From NCBI RefSeq assembly GCF_001895045.1, contig NZ_BDAM01000011.1, forward strand, positions 62,001 to 126,000: DNA of 64,000 bases, in the 5' to 3' direction. Of this stretch, positions 1-9,178 are shown one piece after another. The stretch is from Rhodococcus coprophilus NBRC 100603 (lineage in GTDB: Bacteria; Actinomycetota; Actinomycetes; Mycobacteriales; Mycobacteriaceae). The notes below the pieces were generated by a model. That model did not search any database, was not told the origin of the DNA, and saw only the letters and a program-made list of their open reading frames with translations. Numbering within the stretch: position 1 is the first letter of the stretch; each line of letters starts with the position of its first letter. A program made the translations under genes and the position numbers.

Positions 1-828
1 CTGCGCCAATCGACGGTGAGTCAGCACGTCGCCAAACTCGAGGCGACCGCGGGCCGCCGGTTGTTCGTGCGCGACACCCACACCGTCGAGCCGACGGCCG
101 ACGGAAGCGCGATGCTCGGTTTCGCACGCGAGATTCTCGACCGCCACGACGCGGCCCAGCGCTACTTCACCGAATCCACCGTGAGCGGTCGCGTGCGATT
201 CGGTGCATCCGACGACCTGGTACTGCACGAGTTGCCGGCGATCCTGGCCGAATTCCGGCGGGGGCACCCACGGGTGGATTTCGAGCTGACTGTCGGACTC
301 AGCGAAAACCTGCATCGAAGCCTCGACAACGGCGAACTCGACCTCATGTTCGGCAAGCGCCGACCGGGTGAGCGGCACGGAGAGCTGATCTTCCGCGACA
401 AGCTCGAGTTCCTCGGCGCCCCGGATTTCGTGCTCGACCCGGACGGTCCGATTCCGCTCGTCACCTACCCACACCCGTCGCTCACGCGGGAGATCGCACT
501 CGACGTACTCCAGCGCTGCGGATACGGGGCCCGGGTGACCTGCGTCGCAGACAGTCTCATCGGTTTGAGTGCGGCCGCCTTGGCGGGCCTGGGCGTCGTC
601 CTGCATGCCAGCAGGCTCCCGCCGGCGGGTCTCGTCCCGGTTCGGTCCGGGGCCCGCCGGTTACCCGACGCCGGCCACCTCGACTTCGTTCTCGTCGCGC
701 GCCGTAGCGTGCTCAGTGAGCCGGAGAGCGCGCTGAGGGCGGCAATTCTTGCCAATGCGGACCGGCTGGTGCGCGAGGCCCGTGACAGCGAGGCTCATTC
801 GGGGAGCAGCATCCACAGTGCGAGATAG
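1..828 (+). CDS. LysR-family transcriptional regulator, 5' truncated by the window
   Basis: The reading frame is open from base 1, so the true start and the first part of the winged helix-turn-helix lie upstream. The visible residues begin inside the recognition helix region (LRQSTVSQHVAKLEATAGRR), which is typical of LysR regulators. The effector-binding domain fills the rest, with the usual charged stretch and the late LSAAALAGLGVVLHA segment. About 275 residues are visible; full-length members are near 300. The stop overlaps the 3' end of the convergent pspC-like gene by about 34 bases. The target genes cannot be inferred, because the usual divergent partner would lie outside the window. 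Confidence 0.88.
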   Translation: MRQSTVSQHVAKLEATAGRRLFVRDTHTVEPTADGSAMLGFAREILDRHDAAQRYFTESTVSGRVRFGASDDLVLHELPAILAEFRRGHPRVDFELTVGLSENLHRSLDNGELDLMFGKRRPGERHGELIFRDKLEFLGAPDFVLDPDGPIPLVTYPHPSLTREIALDVLQRCGYGARVTCVADSLIGLSAAALAGLGVVLHASRLPPAGLVPVRSGARRLPDAGHLDFVLVARRSVLSEPESALRAAILANADRLVREARDSEAHSGSSIHSAR

Positions 829-995
829 ACCAGTATCGCTGTACCGCCGGTGACGAAGGCCGCGAGAACTGCGATCGCGCGGACGAGATTGACGTCCACT
901 CCGAAGTACTCGGCGAGGCCGCCGCAGACACCACCGAGCATGCGCTGCGAGGAGGAACGGACGAAGGGGCGGGGTGTGTTGTTCTCGAATGTCAT
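795..995 (-). CDS. PspC-domain small membrane protein
   Basis: This is a 66-residue protein. Residues 14-66 match the PspC domain: a basic start, the RMLGGVCGGLAEYFGVD signature, then one long hydrophobic helix ending in WMLLPE. Members are inner-membrane proteins linked to envelope stress. I chose the ATG at 995 because MTFENN leads straight into the domain. An in-frame upstream start at 1028 would add an arginine-rich stretch with no domain content. It is convergent with and overlaps the LysR gene. No partner psp genes are visible. Confidence 0.85.
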   Translation of the reverse strand: MTFENNTPRPFVRSSSQRMLGGVCGGLAEYFGVDVNLVRAIAVLAAFVTGGTAILVYLALWMLLPE

Positions 996-1062
996 GAGTC
1001 GATCGTGCCGGTCGCGGACCCGTCGCACATCAGGGCCGAACCCCGATTTCCACCCTGATCTT

Positions 1063-1599
1063 TTTCTCGGTAGCCAGGTCGACTCTGCGCTGTGGAACGA
1101 CGTTCTCGCAGTACAGCTCGCCCACAGGTCGATCCGGAAGTTCCTGCCCGAGAACGTGTCCGAAGATCACCTGCGGGCGATCGCCGGGACGGCCTCGTCG
1201 GCTCCGAGCTCGAGCAACTTGCAATTGTGGAGTGTGATCACCGTGACCGATCGCGATCGGCTCGGCCGCACCGCCGAACTGGGCGCCGAACCGGCCTTGC
1301 CCGACCACAGTTTCGCCGTGGTCGGGCTGGTCATCGGCCATCCCGATCCGGCAGAGTCGCCGGAGGTCAAACCCCGGCTCGGACAGGATGTCGTGCTGCA
1401 TCACGAGCAGTACGACGCTGCAGGGACAGGATGCGGGAGTGCGCGCCTACGAGGGCGAGATCGCGGAGTTCTATCGGCACCAGGGGCTCGCGGACAGCTG
1501 GATCGAACGTGTCCTGGGCCGGTCCGCTTCTCCCGGCGCTCTGGGAGCGGAGAATTGCTTCGAAAAAAGTTGCTACAGAAAGGATTCGGTCTGGATTGA
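1063..1599 (+). pseudogene. Decayed nitroreductase-family oxidoreductase (NfsA/FRP type)
   Basis: Three consecutive segments are recognisable as one NADPH-dependent FMN nitroreductase. The first frame gives LAHRSIRKFLPENVSEDHL and SAPSSSNLQLWSV (flavin-binding start), then VGLVIGHPDPAESPEVKPRL. Near 1415-1435 the homology moves to the second frame (VRAYEGEIAEFYRHQGL, WIERVLGR). Near 1550 it returns to the first frame for the C-terminal LLQKGFGLD. Between about 1284 and 1300 the central 70-90 residues of the family are missing. Two frameshifts plus a deletion make it non-functional. The start is unclear, since no ATG with a ribosome-binding site is visible upstream. Confidence 0.8.
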
Positions 1600-1616
1600 C
1601 GACTGCTCCGGTCGGG

Positions 1617-1937
1617 CTATCGGCACACGATGGTGAGTCCGATTCCTCGCCACACCTCGGTCTCGATCCGCTTGAACACCTTGTCCCCGTGGTCGTACTC
1701 GTAATCGACCTCGGTCCGATTGCCCTTGTCGCGCTGTTCGGTGACGACGCATCGACCCGACAGGTTGCCCGACCGGTTCGTGATCGTGAAGGGGATGTTC
1801 CGCTCGGTAAGGAGCTCGACTGCGGACTGCTGGTTCATGCCCACGACAACAGGTGCGGTTTGTGCTGCGGCAGTGCCGGTTCCGAGGGCGACGGCGGCGG
1901 TTGCGACGAAGAGGGCCCCGATGAGCTTGGTACGCAT
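1617..1937 (-). CDS. Small secreted protein with a PASTA-like segment
   Basis: This is a 106-residue protein with a clear signal peptide: MRTK, a hydrophobic core, then an AAA-Q-T cleavage region at about residues 20-26. The mature part begins VVVGMNQQSAVELLTERNIPFTI, which resembles the start of a PASTA repeat (V-V-G-M-x-x-x-x-A-x-x-x-L). Two cysteines in the mature protein (in GRCVVTE and at the C-terminal IVCR) could form a disulfide. GGGAG lies just upstream of the ATG at 1937, which decides the start. The function is unknown. It is convergent with the nitroreductase pseudogene. Confidence 0.75.
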   Translation of the reverse strand: MRTKLIGALFVATAAVALGTGTAAAQTAPVVVGMNQQSAVELLTERNIPFTITNRSGNLSGRCVVTEQRDKGNRTEVDYEYDHGDKVFKRIETEVWRGIGLTIVCR

Positions 1938-2176
1938 GAATTCTCCCGATGACGAGTGGTCTACGAAAACGATCATGTCGATCGTGCACCGGGTATGCAC
2001 CCGAACACATCCGGGCACACCCCCCATTTGGACCCTGAACCGCGGTCTCGGGGTGGGGGTGGGAGTCCGGGTGCACGCCGTCGAGCCGCGTCCGCCTGCG
2101 CCGCGCATCGACAGGTGCGGGGGCGGGTGCTTCCGAACCCGGGAACGTCGAGCCCGGAACGGCCTACGCTGAGCCG

Positions 2177-3034
2177 GTGGAAACCGTACCGATCCAGCTA
2201 CCCGACGGCACCACCACACCCGTGCGGTTGTTCGCGGGCCCGGGCCACGAGCACGAAGAACGCCGCGACGCGTCCCGGGCCGTCGTCGTGACGGTGCCGG
2301 GCCTCGGTGTTCCGGCGGGGTACTACGAATCGTTCGCCGAGGCGCTCACCGGCTACGGGTTCGATGCAGCGATCTGCGAACTGGCGGGGCAGGGGGACAG
2401 CCGGCCAAGGCCCGGTCCGGATAGCACGTACGGGTACCAAGAGATCGTCGCAGTGCATCTACCTGCGGTGTTCGAGGTGGTGCGGGAGCGTTTCCCCGAT
2501 TCGACGCCCTATCTGCTCGGGCACTCGATGGGTGGCCAGCTCGGTGTCCTCTACGCGTCGCGGATCCGGGGACGGCTCGGCGGGCTGATCCTCGTCGCCG
2601 CGGGCACCCCCTACTACCGGCACTATCGGGGCACCCGCCGTCCCGGGCTCCTGCTGGGTTCGGCAGCGATGTCCCTGACGTCGAGCGTCGCGGGTTTCTG
2701 GCCCGGCGACCGGATCGACGTGGCGGGCTTCGGCAGACAGTCCCGCGTGCTGATCTCCGACTGGGCGCGGCTCGCCCGCGGAGGGCGATTCGAGCCGGCC
2801 GGCGCAGATATCGACTACGAGCAGCGACTGGCACGCCTGTCCCTGCCGGTCCTGTCGATCACGATCGAGGGTGACGATCTGACCCCCGTCGAGTCGGCCG
2901 CGCACCTGCTCGGCAAACTGCCCGCCGCGGACATCACGACGTGGCACAACCCCCGGCGTCTCGGTCACAACGGGTGGATTCGCGACAACGCCGAGACGGT
3001 GGCGAAGGTCGCCGAGTGGCTACGCGACCGCTAG
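2177..3034 (+). CDS. Alpha/beta hydrolase
   Basis: This is a 285-residue soluble hydrolase of the serine aminopeptidase/lysophospholipase-like class. The nucleophile elbow is GHSMGG, with Ser117. A candidate acid lies in the strand ending IEGDD (about 235), and the catalytic His is in LGHNGW (about 264). The oxyanion segment VPGLGVPAGYY is at about 40-50. The start is the GTG at 2177 (METVPIQ). The stop lies in a shared CTAG at 3031-3034 that also holds the stop of the convergent peptidase gene. The substrate is not identifiable. Confidence 0.88.
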   Translation: METVPIQLPDGTTTPVRLFAGPGHEHEERRDASRAVVVTVPGLGVPAGYYESFAEALTGYGFDAAICELAGQGDSRPRPGPDSTYGYQEIVAVHLPAVFEVVRERFPDSTPYLLGHSMGGQLGVLYASRIRGRLGGLILVAAGTPYYRHYRGTRRPGLLLGSAAMSLTSSVAGFWPGDRIDVAGFGRQSRVLISDWARLARGGRFEPAGADIDYEQRLARLSLPVLSITIEGDDLTPVESAAHLLGKLPAADITTWHNPRRLGHNGWIRDNAETVAKVAEWLRDR

Positions 3035-5043
3035 CCCAGTTTGTCCTCGAGGAACGTGAAGGTCAGCGCCGACTTGAACGCCGCCTGGGCGTTGTCGGCA
3101 GCGCCGCCGTGCCCGCCTTCGATGTTCTCGTAGTACCAGACCTCGTGGCCCTGTTCTTCCAGGCGCGCGACCATCTTGCGAGCGTGCCCAGGATGCACGC
3201 GATCGTCGCGGGTGGAGGTGGTGACGAGGATCGGCGGATACTCGGCGGCCGGGTCGGTGTTCTGATACGGCGAGTACCTGGCGAGGAACTCCCACTCCTC
3301 GGCCTTGTCCGGGTCACCGTATTCGGCCATCCAGGACGCGCCCGCGAGAAGGAGGTGGTAACGCTTCATGTCGAGCAGCGGGACCTGGCAGACGATCGCG
3401 CCGAACAACTGCGGGTATCGGGTGAGCATCACACCCATGAGGAGCCCGCCGTTGCTACCGCCCTGTGCGCCGAGCTGCTCCGCTGTGGTGATGCCCCGTG
3501 CGACAAGGTCTTTCGCCACGGCCGCGAAGTCCTCGAAGACCTTGTGCCGGTTCTCCTTCAACGCCTGGGTGTGCCACGCCGGACCGTATTCTCCGCCGCC
3601 CCGGATGTTGGCGATCACGTACGTGTGCCCCTTCTCGAGCCACGCGCGGCCGATCCCGCCGCTGTAGGCAGGCACCATCGAATTCTCGAACCCTCCGTAG
3701 CCGTAGAGCAGGGTGGGTGAGGGGGACGTGATGTTGCGTCCCACCACGAAGTACGGCACCTGGGTGCCGTCGTCGGACGTCGCGAAATGCTGCACGACCG
3801 AGATCCCTGCGGTGTCGAAGAAGGACGGCGCGGCCTTGATTGCTTCGAGCGGGCCGCCGACCGTGCCGGACAGCAGTGTCGCCGGGATCGTGAAACCGCT
3901 CGAATTGAGGAAGAAGTCGTCTCCGGTCAGCGGATCGACGTCGATGATCGACGTGGACGTCGCGTCCGGCACGCCGGGCATGGCCTCGTCCGTCCAGCCG
4001 TCGGCGCCGGGGGTGAGCACACGCATGTCGGTCTGCACGTCGCGCAACGTGACGACGAGCAGGTGGTTCTGTGTCCACGCGTACTGTTCGAGCGACGTGT
4101 GCTCGTCGGGAGTGAACAACACCGTCAGGTCTCGCGAGCCCGCCAGGTACGAGGGATAGTCCGCAGCGAGCAGTGCGCCGGCGGGATGGCCGAGCCACTC
4201 GGAACGGGTCCGGATCAGCAGGTGGTCGCGGTAGACGCTCACCCGTGCGTCATCCGGTACCTCGAGTTCGACGAGGTCGCCGGCCGGGGTCAGTTCGAAA
4301 CGCCGGGCCCGGTAGAAATCGAGCGCGCGATCGACGAAACTGCGCTCGTAACCGGGTGTGTCGTCGTACCAGGCGGAAACTGCGACATCGCCGGTTTCAC
4401 CTTCGAAGACGGTCTTCGCGTCCGCGAGCGGCGTCCCGCGCTTCCAGCGCGCAGCGATGCGGGGATATCCGGAGTCGGTGAGCGATCCATCGCCGAAATC
4501 TGTTCCCACATAGACGGTGTCGGCGTCGATCCAGCCGATGTCGGTCTTCGCCTCCGGCACTTCGAAGCTCTCCGGTCCGGAGACGAATCGGCGTGTGACG
4601 AGATCGAATTCGCGGACCACCGTTGCGTCGGCGCCTCCGCGCGAGAGGCTGACGAGTGCGCGCGTCTGGTCCGGGCGCAGGACCTGCGCACCCGACCACA
4701 CCCAGTTCTCGCCTTCCTCCTCGGCCACCGCGTCGAGGTCGACCAGAACGTCCCACTCCGGGGTGTCGCGGAGGTACTGATCCATCGTCGTGCGACGCCA
4801 CAGCCCGCGCACGTGGTCGGCGTCCCGCCAGTAGTTGTAGAGGTAGTCGCCGCGGCGCCGGGCATAGGGGATACGGGCGTCGGTGTCGAGTACTTCGCGG
4901 ATACCGCTCTCGAGTGCGGAGAAACCGCCGCTGCGGGTGTAGGCGTCGACCGTGCGCTCGTTGTGGGCACGGACCCAGTCGAGTTGCTTGTCGCCCGTGA
5001 CGTCCTCGAGCCAGAGGTAGGGATCGGTCGTGGTGTCGCTCAT
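3031..5043 (-). CDS. Prolyl oligopeptidase family serine peptidase (S9)
   Basis: This is a 670-residue cytosolic peptidase. The N-terminal half (about 60-400) carries the repeating beta-strand pattern of the seven-bladed propeller. The C-terminal alpha/beta-hydrolase domain has GGSNGG with nucleophile Ser530, an Asp in STRDDRVHPGH (about 613) and His645 in EGGHGG. This size and motif set fit prolyl oligopeptidase or the prolyl-oligopeptidase-like S9A group. I chose the ATG at 5043 (MSDTTTDPYLWLED), since DPYxWLED is the usual N-terminus. The gene is divergent from the WS/DGAT-like gene, with only 33 bases between the starts. Confidence 0.92.
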   Translation of the reverse strand: MSDTTTDPYLWLEDVTGDKQLDWVRAHNERTVDAYTRSGGFSALESGIREVLDTDARIPYARRRGDYLYNYWRDADHVRGLWRRTTMDQYLRDTPEWDVLVDLDAVAEEEGENWVWSGAQVLRPDQTRALVSLSRGGADATVVREFDLVTRRFVSGPESFEVPEAKTDIGWIDADTVYVGTDFGDGSLTDSGYPRIAARWKRGTPLADAKTVFEGETGDVAVSAWYDDTPGYERSFVDRALDFYRARRFELTPAGDLVELEVPDDARVSVYRDHLLIRTRSEWLGHPAGALLAADYPSYLAGSRDLTVLFTPDEHTSLEQYAWTQNHLLVVTLRDVQTDMRVLTPGADGWTDEAMPGVPDATSTSIIDVDPLTGDDFFLNSSGFTIPATLLSGTVGGPLEAIKAAPSFFDTAGISVVQHFATSDDGTQVPYFVVGRNITSPSPTLLYGYGGFENSMVPAYSGGIGRAWLEKGHTYVIANIRGGGEYGPAWHTQALKENRHKVFEDFAAVAKDLVARGITTAEQLGAQGGSNGGLLMGVMLTRYPQLFGAIVCQVPLLDMKRYHLLLAGASWMAEYGDPDKAEEWEFLARYSPYQNTDPAAEYPPILVTTSTRDDRVHPGHARKMVARLEEQGHEVWYYENIEGGHGGAADNAQAAFKSALTFTFLEDKLG

Positions 5044-5076
5044 GACCTCATTTCTACCCGGCATTAGGCTGCCCGG

Positions 5077-6417
5077 GTGCAGCTCACCCCCGCGGACGCG
5101 CAGATGTACTGGCTCTCCGAACGGATGCCCAACGACCAGTTCCTGCTGTTCTGCTTCGCTACCGACGCCGATGTGGATGCGGTACGCGAGACGGTGGGCA
5201 GTCGCGTCCGGCGGATGGGGGAGCTGTTGTGTCACGTCCGGGACGTACCCGGACATCTCGACTATCCGTATTGGGCCCCAAGGCGTTTCGGTGAGGATCT
5301 GGTGGTCGGACATCAGCTTTCCGACTCGTCGTGGACCGGCCTGCAGAGCGAATTGGGTGTCCTCGTCGCGACGTCGCTCGACGCGCGCGAGAGCCCGTGG
5401 CGTCTACACGTGTTCCCCGGCGTGCGCGACGCGCCGGGATGCGACGACGCTGCACTCGTGGTCGTGTGGCAGGTCTCTCATGCCTTCGCAGACGGTCGCA
5501 GAGCGACGGAACTGGCCCGGGCACTGTTCGGAACCGGCGAACCGCCGGCCTCGGTTCGACCGCCGCCGGTGCCGTCCACACCCGTCATGCTGGCGCGAGC
5601 GTTCGCGGGCTTCCCCGGGCGCGTCGCACGGACGTTCACGGCAGGACGACGTGCCGCGGACGCCGCACGCGCACTCGACGCGGCCACCGCGGCCGGTGAG
5701 ATTCCACCCCCCGCACCCGGGCGGCCCCTCACCGGTCTCGACACCGATCCGGGCACCGAACGGTCGGTGCGCATGGTGGTGTGCCCCGCAGCCCTCTTCC
5801 GCAGTGGCGGGCACACAATCACCACTGTCGCGTTGACAGCGGTGTCCGTGGCGGTGTCCAGGTTCCTCGCGGCGCGCGGCGAGGACGTCCCGGACCTGCT
5901 CGGTGCAGAGGTCACGATCGCGGTCGGCGCTGTAGGACCCGCTCACAACAACTACCGCAACGCCGGCGTCGAACTGTTCGTCACCGAACCGGACCTGCGC
6001 ATCCGGGCCACCCGGATCGCTGCCGACCTGGCGGAGCGTCGTGCACGAGTGACCCATCCGCTGCCGGCGCAACGCGATGCGGCAACCGAGCACGTTCCCG
6101 CCCCGGCACTGCGGTTCGGGATCGTCCGGTATCCCGCGACGGTACTTCCTGTGACCGTCACCGGTAACACCGTTGTGTCGAGCGTCGACCGCGGTCCTGC
6201 CGACCTTGCGCTCGCCGGCGGACCTGTGATGTTCAGTGCGGGCTTCCCGGGTTTGTCCCCGGCCATGGCGCTGACCCACGGCGTATACGGACTCGGGGAG
6301 ACCGTGACGATCGGAGTGGCGGCCGGAACCCGGGTGGTCCCGGATCTCGACGTGTACGAGCAGATGCTGCGCGCGGCCGTCGAGGAGGTCGGCGCGGCTC
6401 TTGCGCTCGGCGACTGA
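5077..6417 (+). CDS. WS/DGAT-like acyltransferase with degenerate active-site motif
   Basis: This is a 446-residue protein with the fold pattern of wax ester synthase/diacylglycerol acyltransferases: the N-terminal ADAQMYWLSE block, the mid-protein motif, and a C-terminal domain ending in the usual AVEEVGAAL segment. The active-site motif HHxxxDG reads SHAFADG at 134-140. The first His is lost, and the second His (135) and the DG pair are kept. Family members esterify fatty acyl-CoA to alcohols or diacylglycerol for storage lipid. This one may be active, since the second His is the more important residue, or may have another acceptor. The start is a GTG at 5077. Confidence 0.72.
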   Translation: MQLTPADAQMYWLSERMPNDQFLLFCFATDADVDAVRETVGSRVRRMGELLCHVRDVPGHLDYPYWAPRRFGEDLVVGHQLSDSSWTGLQSELGVLVATSLDARESPWRLHVFPGVRDAPGCDDAALVVVWQVSHAFADGRRATELARALFGTGEPPASVRPPPVPSTPVMLARAFAGFPGRVARTFTAGRRAADAARALDAATAAGEIPPPAPGRPLTGLDTDPGTERSVRMVVCPAALFRSGGHTITTVALTAVSVAVSRFLAARGEDVPDLLGAEVTIAVGAVGPAHNNYRNAGVELFVTEPDLRIRATRIAADLAERRARVTHPLPAQRDAATEHVPAPALRFGIVRYPATVLPVTVTGNTVVSSVDRGPADLALAGGPVMFSAGFPGLSPAMALTHGVYGLGETVTIGVAAGTRVVPDLDVYEQMLRAAVEEVGAALALGD

Positions 6418-6506
6418 TCGCCGGGTGGAAAGCCGGCGGTCGCCGCGGTTCCACGCATGTACCGTGCGAAGGAGGATCGAATCGTCGGAAGCGGGGGCAG
6501 CACGGC

Positions 6507-7346
6507 ATGGGCGTATACGCAGTCACGGGATCAGCGTCGGGAATGGGCAAGGCGAGCGCGGAAAGATTGCTCGCCGCTGGTCACACCGTGATCGGAGTGG
6601 ACATCAGGGACGCAGACGTGGTGGCAGACCTGTCCACGCCACAGGGCAGGTCCGATGCCATCCGTGAGACGCTCGCCCTGGCCGGGGGCGCCCTCGACGG
6701 TGCCGTGCTCGCCGCGGGTCTCGGACCTACCCCCGGAAAAGAAGCGCTGATCGCACAGGTCAACGTGCGCGGCGTGATCGACCTCCTGGTGGGGTGGCGT
6801 CCCGCGCTCGCCGCGAGCGGAAACAGCAAGGTCGTGGTGTTCGGCTCCAATTCCACGACCACCACGCCGGGTGTGCCGAACTCCGCGGTCAAGGCTTTTC
6901 TCGCGGGCGACATGGACAAAGGCGTCGCGCGGGCCACCCGGATCGCCAAGTCGGGCCCCCCGTTCACCTACGCGGCTTCGAAGATCGCGGTGACGCGCTG
7001 GGTGCGACGCACGGCGGTGGCACCGGAATGGGCGGGTTCCGGCATCCGGCTCAATGTCCTCGCACCGGGTGCGATCTCGACACCGCTGCTCGACGCGCAA
7101 CTCGACAGCCCGCTGAAGAGAGCGGTCGAGAGTTTCCCCGTTCCGCTCGGCGGATTCGGCGACGCCGCGCAGATCGGGCAATGGGTCGAGTTCATGCTGT
7201 CGCCGGCCGCCGACTTCATGGCCGGCAGTGTCGTTGTCGTCGACGGTGGGACCGAGGCGTATTTCCGGCCGGACGACTGGCCCGTCCGTGTGCCGTTCCG
7301 GTCGATACCCGGATACCTGCGCAAGATGCGAGCTTTCCGCCGCTGA
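6507..7346 (+). CDS. Short-chain dehydrogenase/reductase
   Basis: This is a 279-residue classical SDR. The nucleotide motif TGSASGMG is at residues 7-14, and VIGVDIRDADVVADL follows beta-2, where the Asp suggests NAD. The catalytic Tyr and Lys are in YAASK (about 155), with the Ser in FGSNST. Between them is an insertion of about 30 residues, which places it near the 3-alpha-hydroxysteroid dehydrogenase/carbonyl reductase subgroup. The C-terminal VVVDGGTEAYFRPDDWP is typical. The start is the ATG at 6507. It probably stands alone, and its substrate is unknown. Confidence 0.87.
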   Translation: MGVYAVTGSASGMGKASAERLLAAGHTVIGVDIRDADVVADLSTPQGRSDAIRETLALAGGALDGAVLAAGLGPTPGKEALIAQVNVRGVIDLLVGWRPALAASGNSKVVVFGSNSTTTTPGVPNSAVKAFLAGDMDKGVARATRIAKSGPPFTYAASKIAVTRWVRRTAVAPEWAGSGIRLNVLAPGAISTPLLDAQLDSPLKRAVESFPVPLGGFGDAAQIGQWVEFMLSPAADFMAGSVVVVDGGTEAYFRPDDWPVRVPFRSIPGYLRKMRAFRR

Positions 7347-7458
7347 CTCCTCCCCGCTCGTGATGGGCTGCTCGAAACCGGGCATCCTCCGATCGGGTGA
7401 TCGATCGGGCGACGGTCGGGCGATGTGCCCGCACGGTGCAGTAGGGCACCCTCGCAGC

Positions 7459-8367
7459 ATGCCCATTGTCGAAGTAAGAGGTCTCTACAAACGGTACGGA
7501 GACCGGACCGCCGTCGACGGCGTGAGTTTCGATGTGCGAGAAGGGGAGATCTTCGGGATCCTCGGCTCGAACGGGGCAGGTAAGACCACGACGGCCGAAT
7601 GTGTCTCCGGGCTGCGGAGACCCGACGAGGGCACCGTCCGCGTCGCGGGACTCGACCCGATCGCCGATCGTGTCGCCCTCACGGAATTACTCGGCGCACA
7701 GCTACAGCAGAGTGAACTGCAACCGAAAATGACGGTGCGCGAAGCACTCGAGCTCTACGCGTCCTTCTATCCACACCCGGTGGACGGGATCGCACTCGCC
7801 GAACGACTCGGCCTGGGCCACGCGCTGGGCACCCGCTTCGCGAAGCTCTCGGGTGGTCAGCAACAACGGCTGTTCATCGCGCTCGCCCTGATCGGGGCGC
7901 CCCGCGTCGTGGTGCTGGACGAACTCACCACGGGCCTGGACCCACGCGGACGCCGCGAGACGTGGGAGCTGATCGAGGAGATCCGCGCCTCGGGGGTGAC
8001 GGTGCTGCTGGTCACCCATTTCATGGAAGAGGCACAGCGGTTGTGCGACCGGGTCGCGATCTTCGATTCCGGCAGGATCGAAGCGCTGGGCACACCCACC
8101 GAACTCATCGATCGGACCTCGACCGCGGTCGTCGTGTCGTTCCGCCCGTCCGCTTCGCTCGATCCGGAGGCGCTCAGCGCTCTGCCGGGCGTGCTGGCGG
8201 TGCGGCGCGACCACGATCGGCTTGTCGTCGAAGGCAACGACGAGTCGGTCGAGGCCGTGCTCGCACTTCTCGCCCGCGAGGGGATCTCGCCTCGACGGCT
8301 CCGCATCACCGAAGCCACACTCGACGACGCTTTCCTCGACATCACCGCATCGGAGAAACTGACATGA
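7459..8367 (+). CDS. ABC-2 exporter ATP-binding protein
   Basis: This is a 302-residue nucleotide-binding subunit. Walker A is GSNGAGKTTT at 36-45, the signature is LSGGQQQR (about 131), and Walker B is VVVLDELTTGLDP, with the H-loop in LLVTHFMEEA. The C-terminal extension of about 80 residues is usual for the CcmA/DrrA-like group. It is the first gene of a four-gene run. Its stop overlaps the permease start (ATGA, 8364-8367). Linkage to a DesK-like sensor and its regulator suggests that the exporter is controlled by, or feeds, that two-component system. The export substrate is not predictable. Confidence 0.92.
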   Translation: MPIVEVRGLYKRYGDRTAVDGVSFDVREGEIFGILGSNGAGKTTTAECVSGLRRPDEGTVRVAGLDPIADRVALTELLGAQLQQSELQPKMTVREALELYASFYPHPVDGIALAERLGLGHALGTRFAKLSGGQQQRLFIALALIGAPRVVVLDELTTGLDPRGRRETWELIEEIRASGVTVLLVTHFMEEAQRLCDRVAIFDSGRIEALGTPTELIDRTSTAVVVSFRPSASLDPEALSALPGVLAVRRDHDRLVVEGNDESVEAVLALLAREGISPRRLRITEATLDDAFLDITASEKLT

Positions 8368-9116
8368 CGATCGGGACGAACCCCACCGCCGCGGTGGTAC
8401 GCACCGAAGCCCGCCTGTTCACCCGCGAGCCCGGAGCACTGTTCTGGATCCTTGTGTTTCCCGTGGTGCTGCTGACCATCCTCGGGCTCATTCCCGCCTT
8501 CCGGGAGGCCGATCCGGGACTCGGGGGTCGCCGGGTGATCGATCTGTACGTCCCGATCGCGGTGCTGCTGTCGATGATCGTCGCCGGTATCCAGACCATG
8601 CCGGCGGTGCTGTCGACTTATCGCGAACGCGGAATCCTGCGGAGGCTCTCGGTGACCCCCGCCCGGCCACAGGCACTGCTCCTGGCGCAGATCCTGATCC
8701 ATGCGGTAGCCGTGGCCGCATCGATCGTGCTGGCCCTGCTCGTCGGCCGCGCAGTGTTCGGGGTGGCGTTTCCGGAGCAACCGTGGGGTTACGCGCTGGC
8801 GGTGCTGCTCACACTCGCCGCGGCGCTGAGCATAGGCGCTGCGATTGCAGCCGTGTCGGCGAGCGCGCGGATCGCACAGACGGTGGGCACGATCGTCTTC
8901 TTTCCGATGATGTTCTGCGCCGGCGTGTGGCTGCCCGTCCAGACGATGCCCGATCTGTTGCAGCGGATCGTGGGTGTGACACCGTTCGGTGCCGCATCCG
9001 AGATCCTCGACCAGGCTGCCCGGGGGGAATGGCCGAGTGCCGGTGGGATGGCGGTGGTGGCGTTGTGGGCCGTGGCGCTCACTGTTGTGGCGGTCCGCTG
9101 GTTCCGGTGGGAGTGA
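8364..9116 (+). CDS. ABC-2 type permease
   Basis: This is a 250-residue membrane protein with six predicted helices. The first follows a short amphipathic N-terminus (TEARLFTREPGALFWIL). The central ILRRLSVTPARPQALLLAQ block is the ABC-2 coupling region, and a late helix carries the FFPMMFCAGVWLPVQTMP motif typical of the family. The start is coupled by an ATGA overlap with the ATPase gene, so the two are translated together and form one exporter. Confidence 0.9.
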   Translation: MTIGTNPTAAVVRTEARLFTREPGALFWILVFPVVLLTILGLIPAFREADPGLGGRRVIDLYVPIAVLLSMIVAGIQTMPAVLSTYRERGILRRLSVTPARPQALLLAQILIHAVAVAASIVLALLVGRAVFGVAFPEQPWGYALAVLLTLAAALSIGAAIAAVSASARIAQTVGTIVFFPMMFCAGVWLPVQTMPDLLQRIVGVTPFGAASEILDQAARGEWPSAGGMAVVALWAVALTVVAVRWFRWE

Positions 9117-9178
9117 TCCTGCTGCGGGACTGCCCGTCGAATCCGCTAAGTCCGTTGGCAACTGCGGGGAGACCCGTC

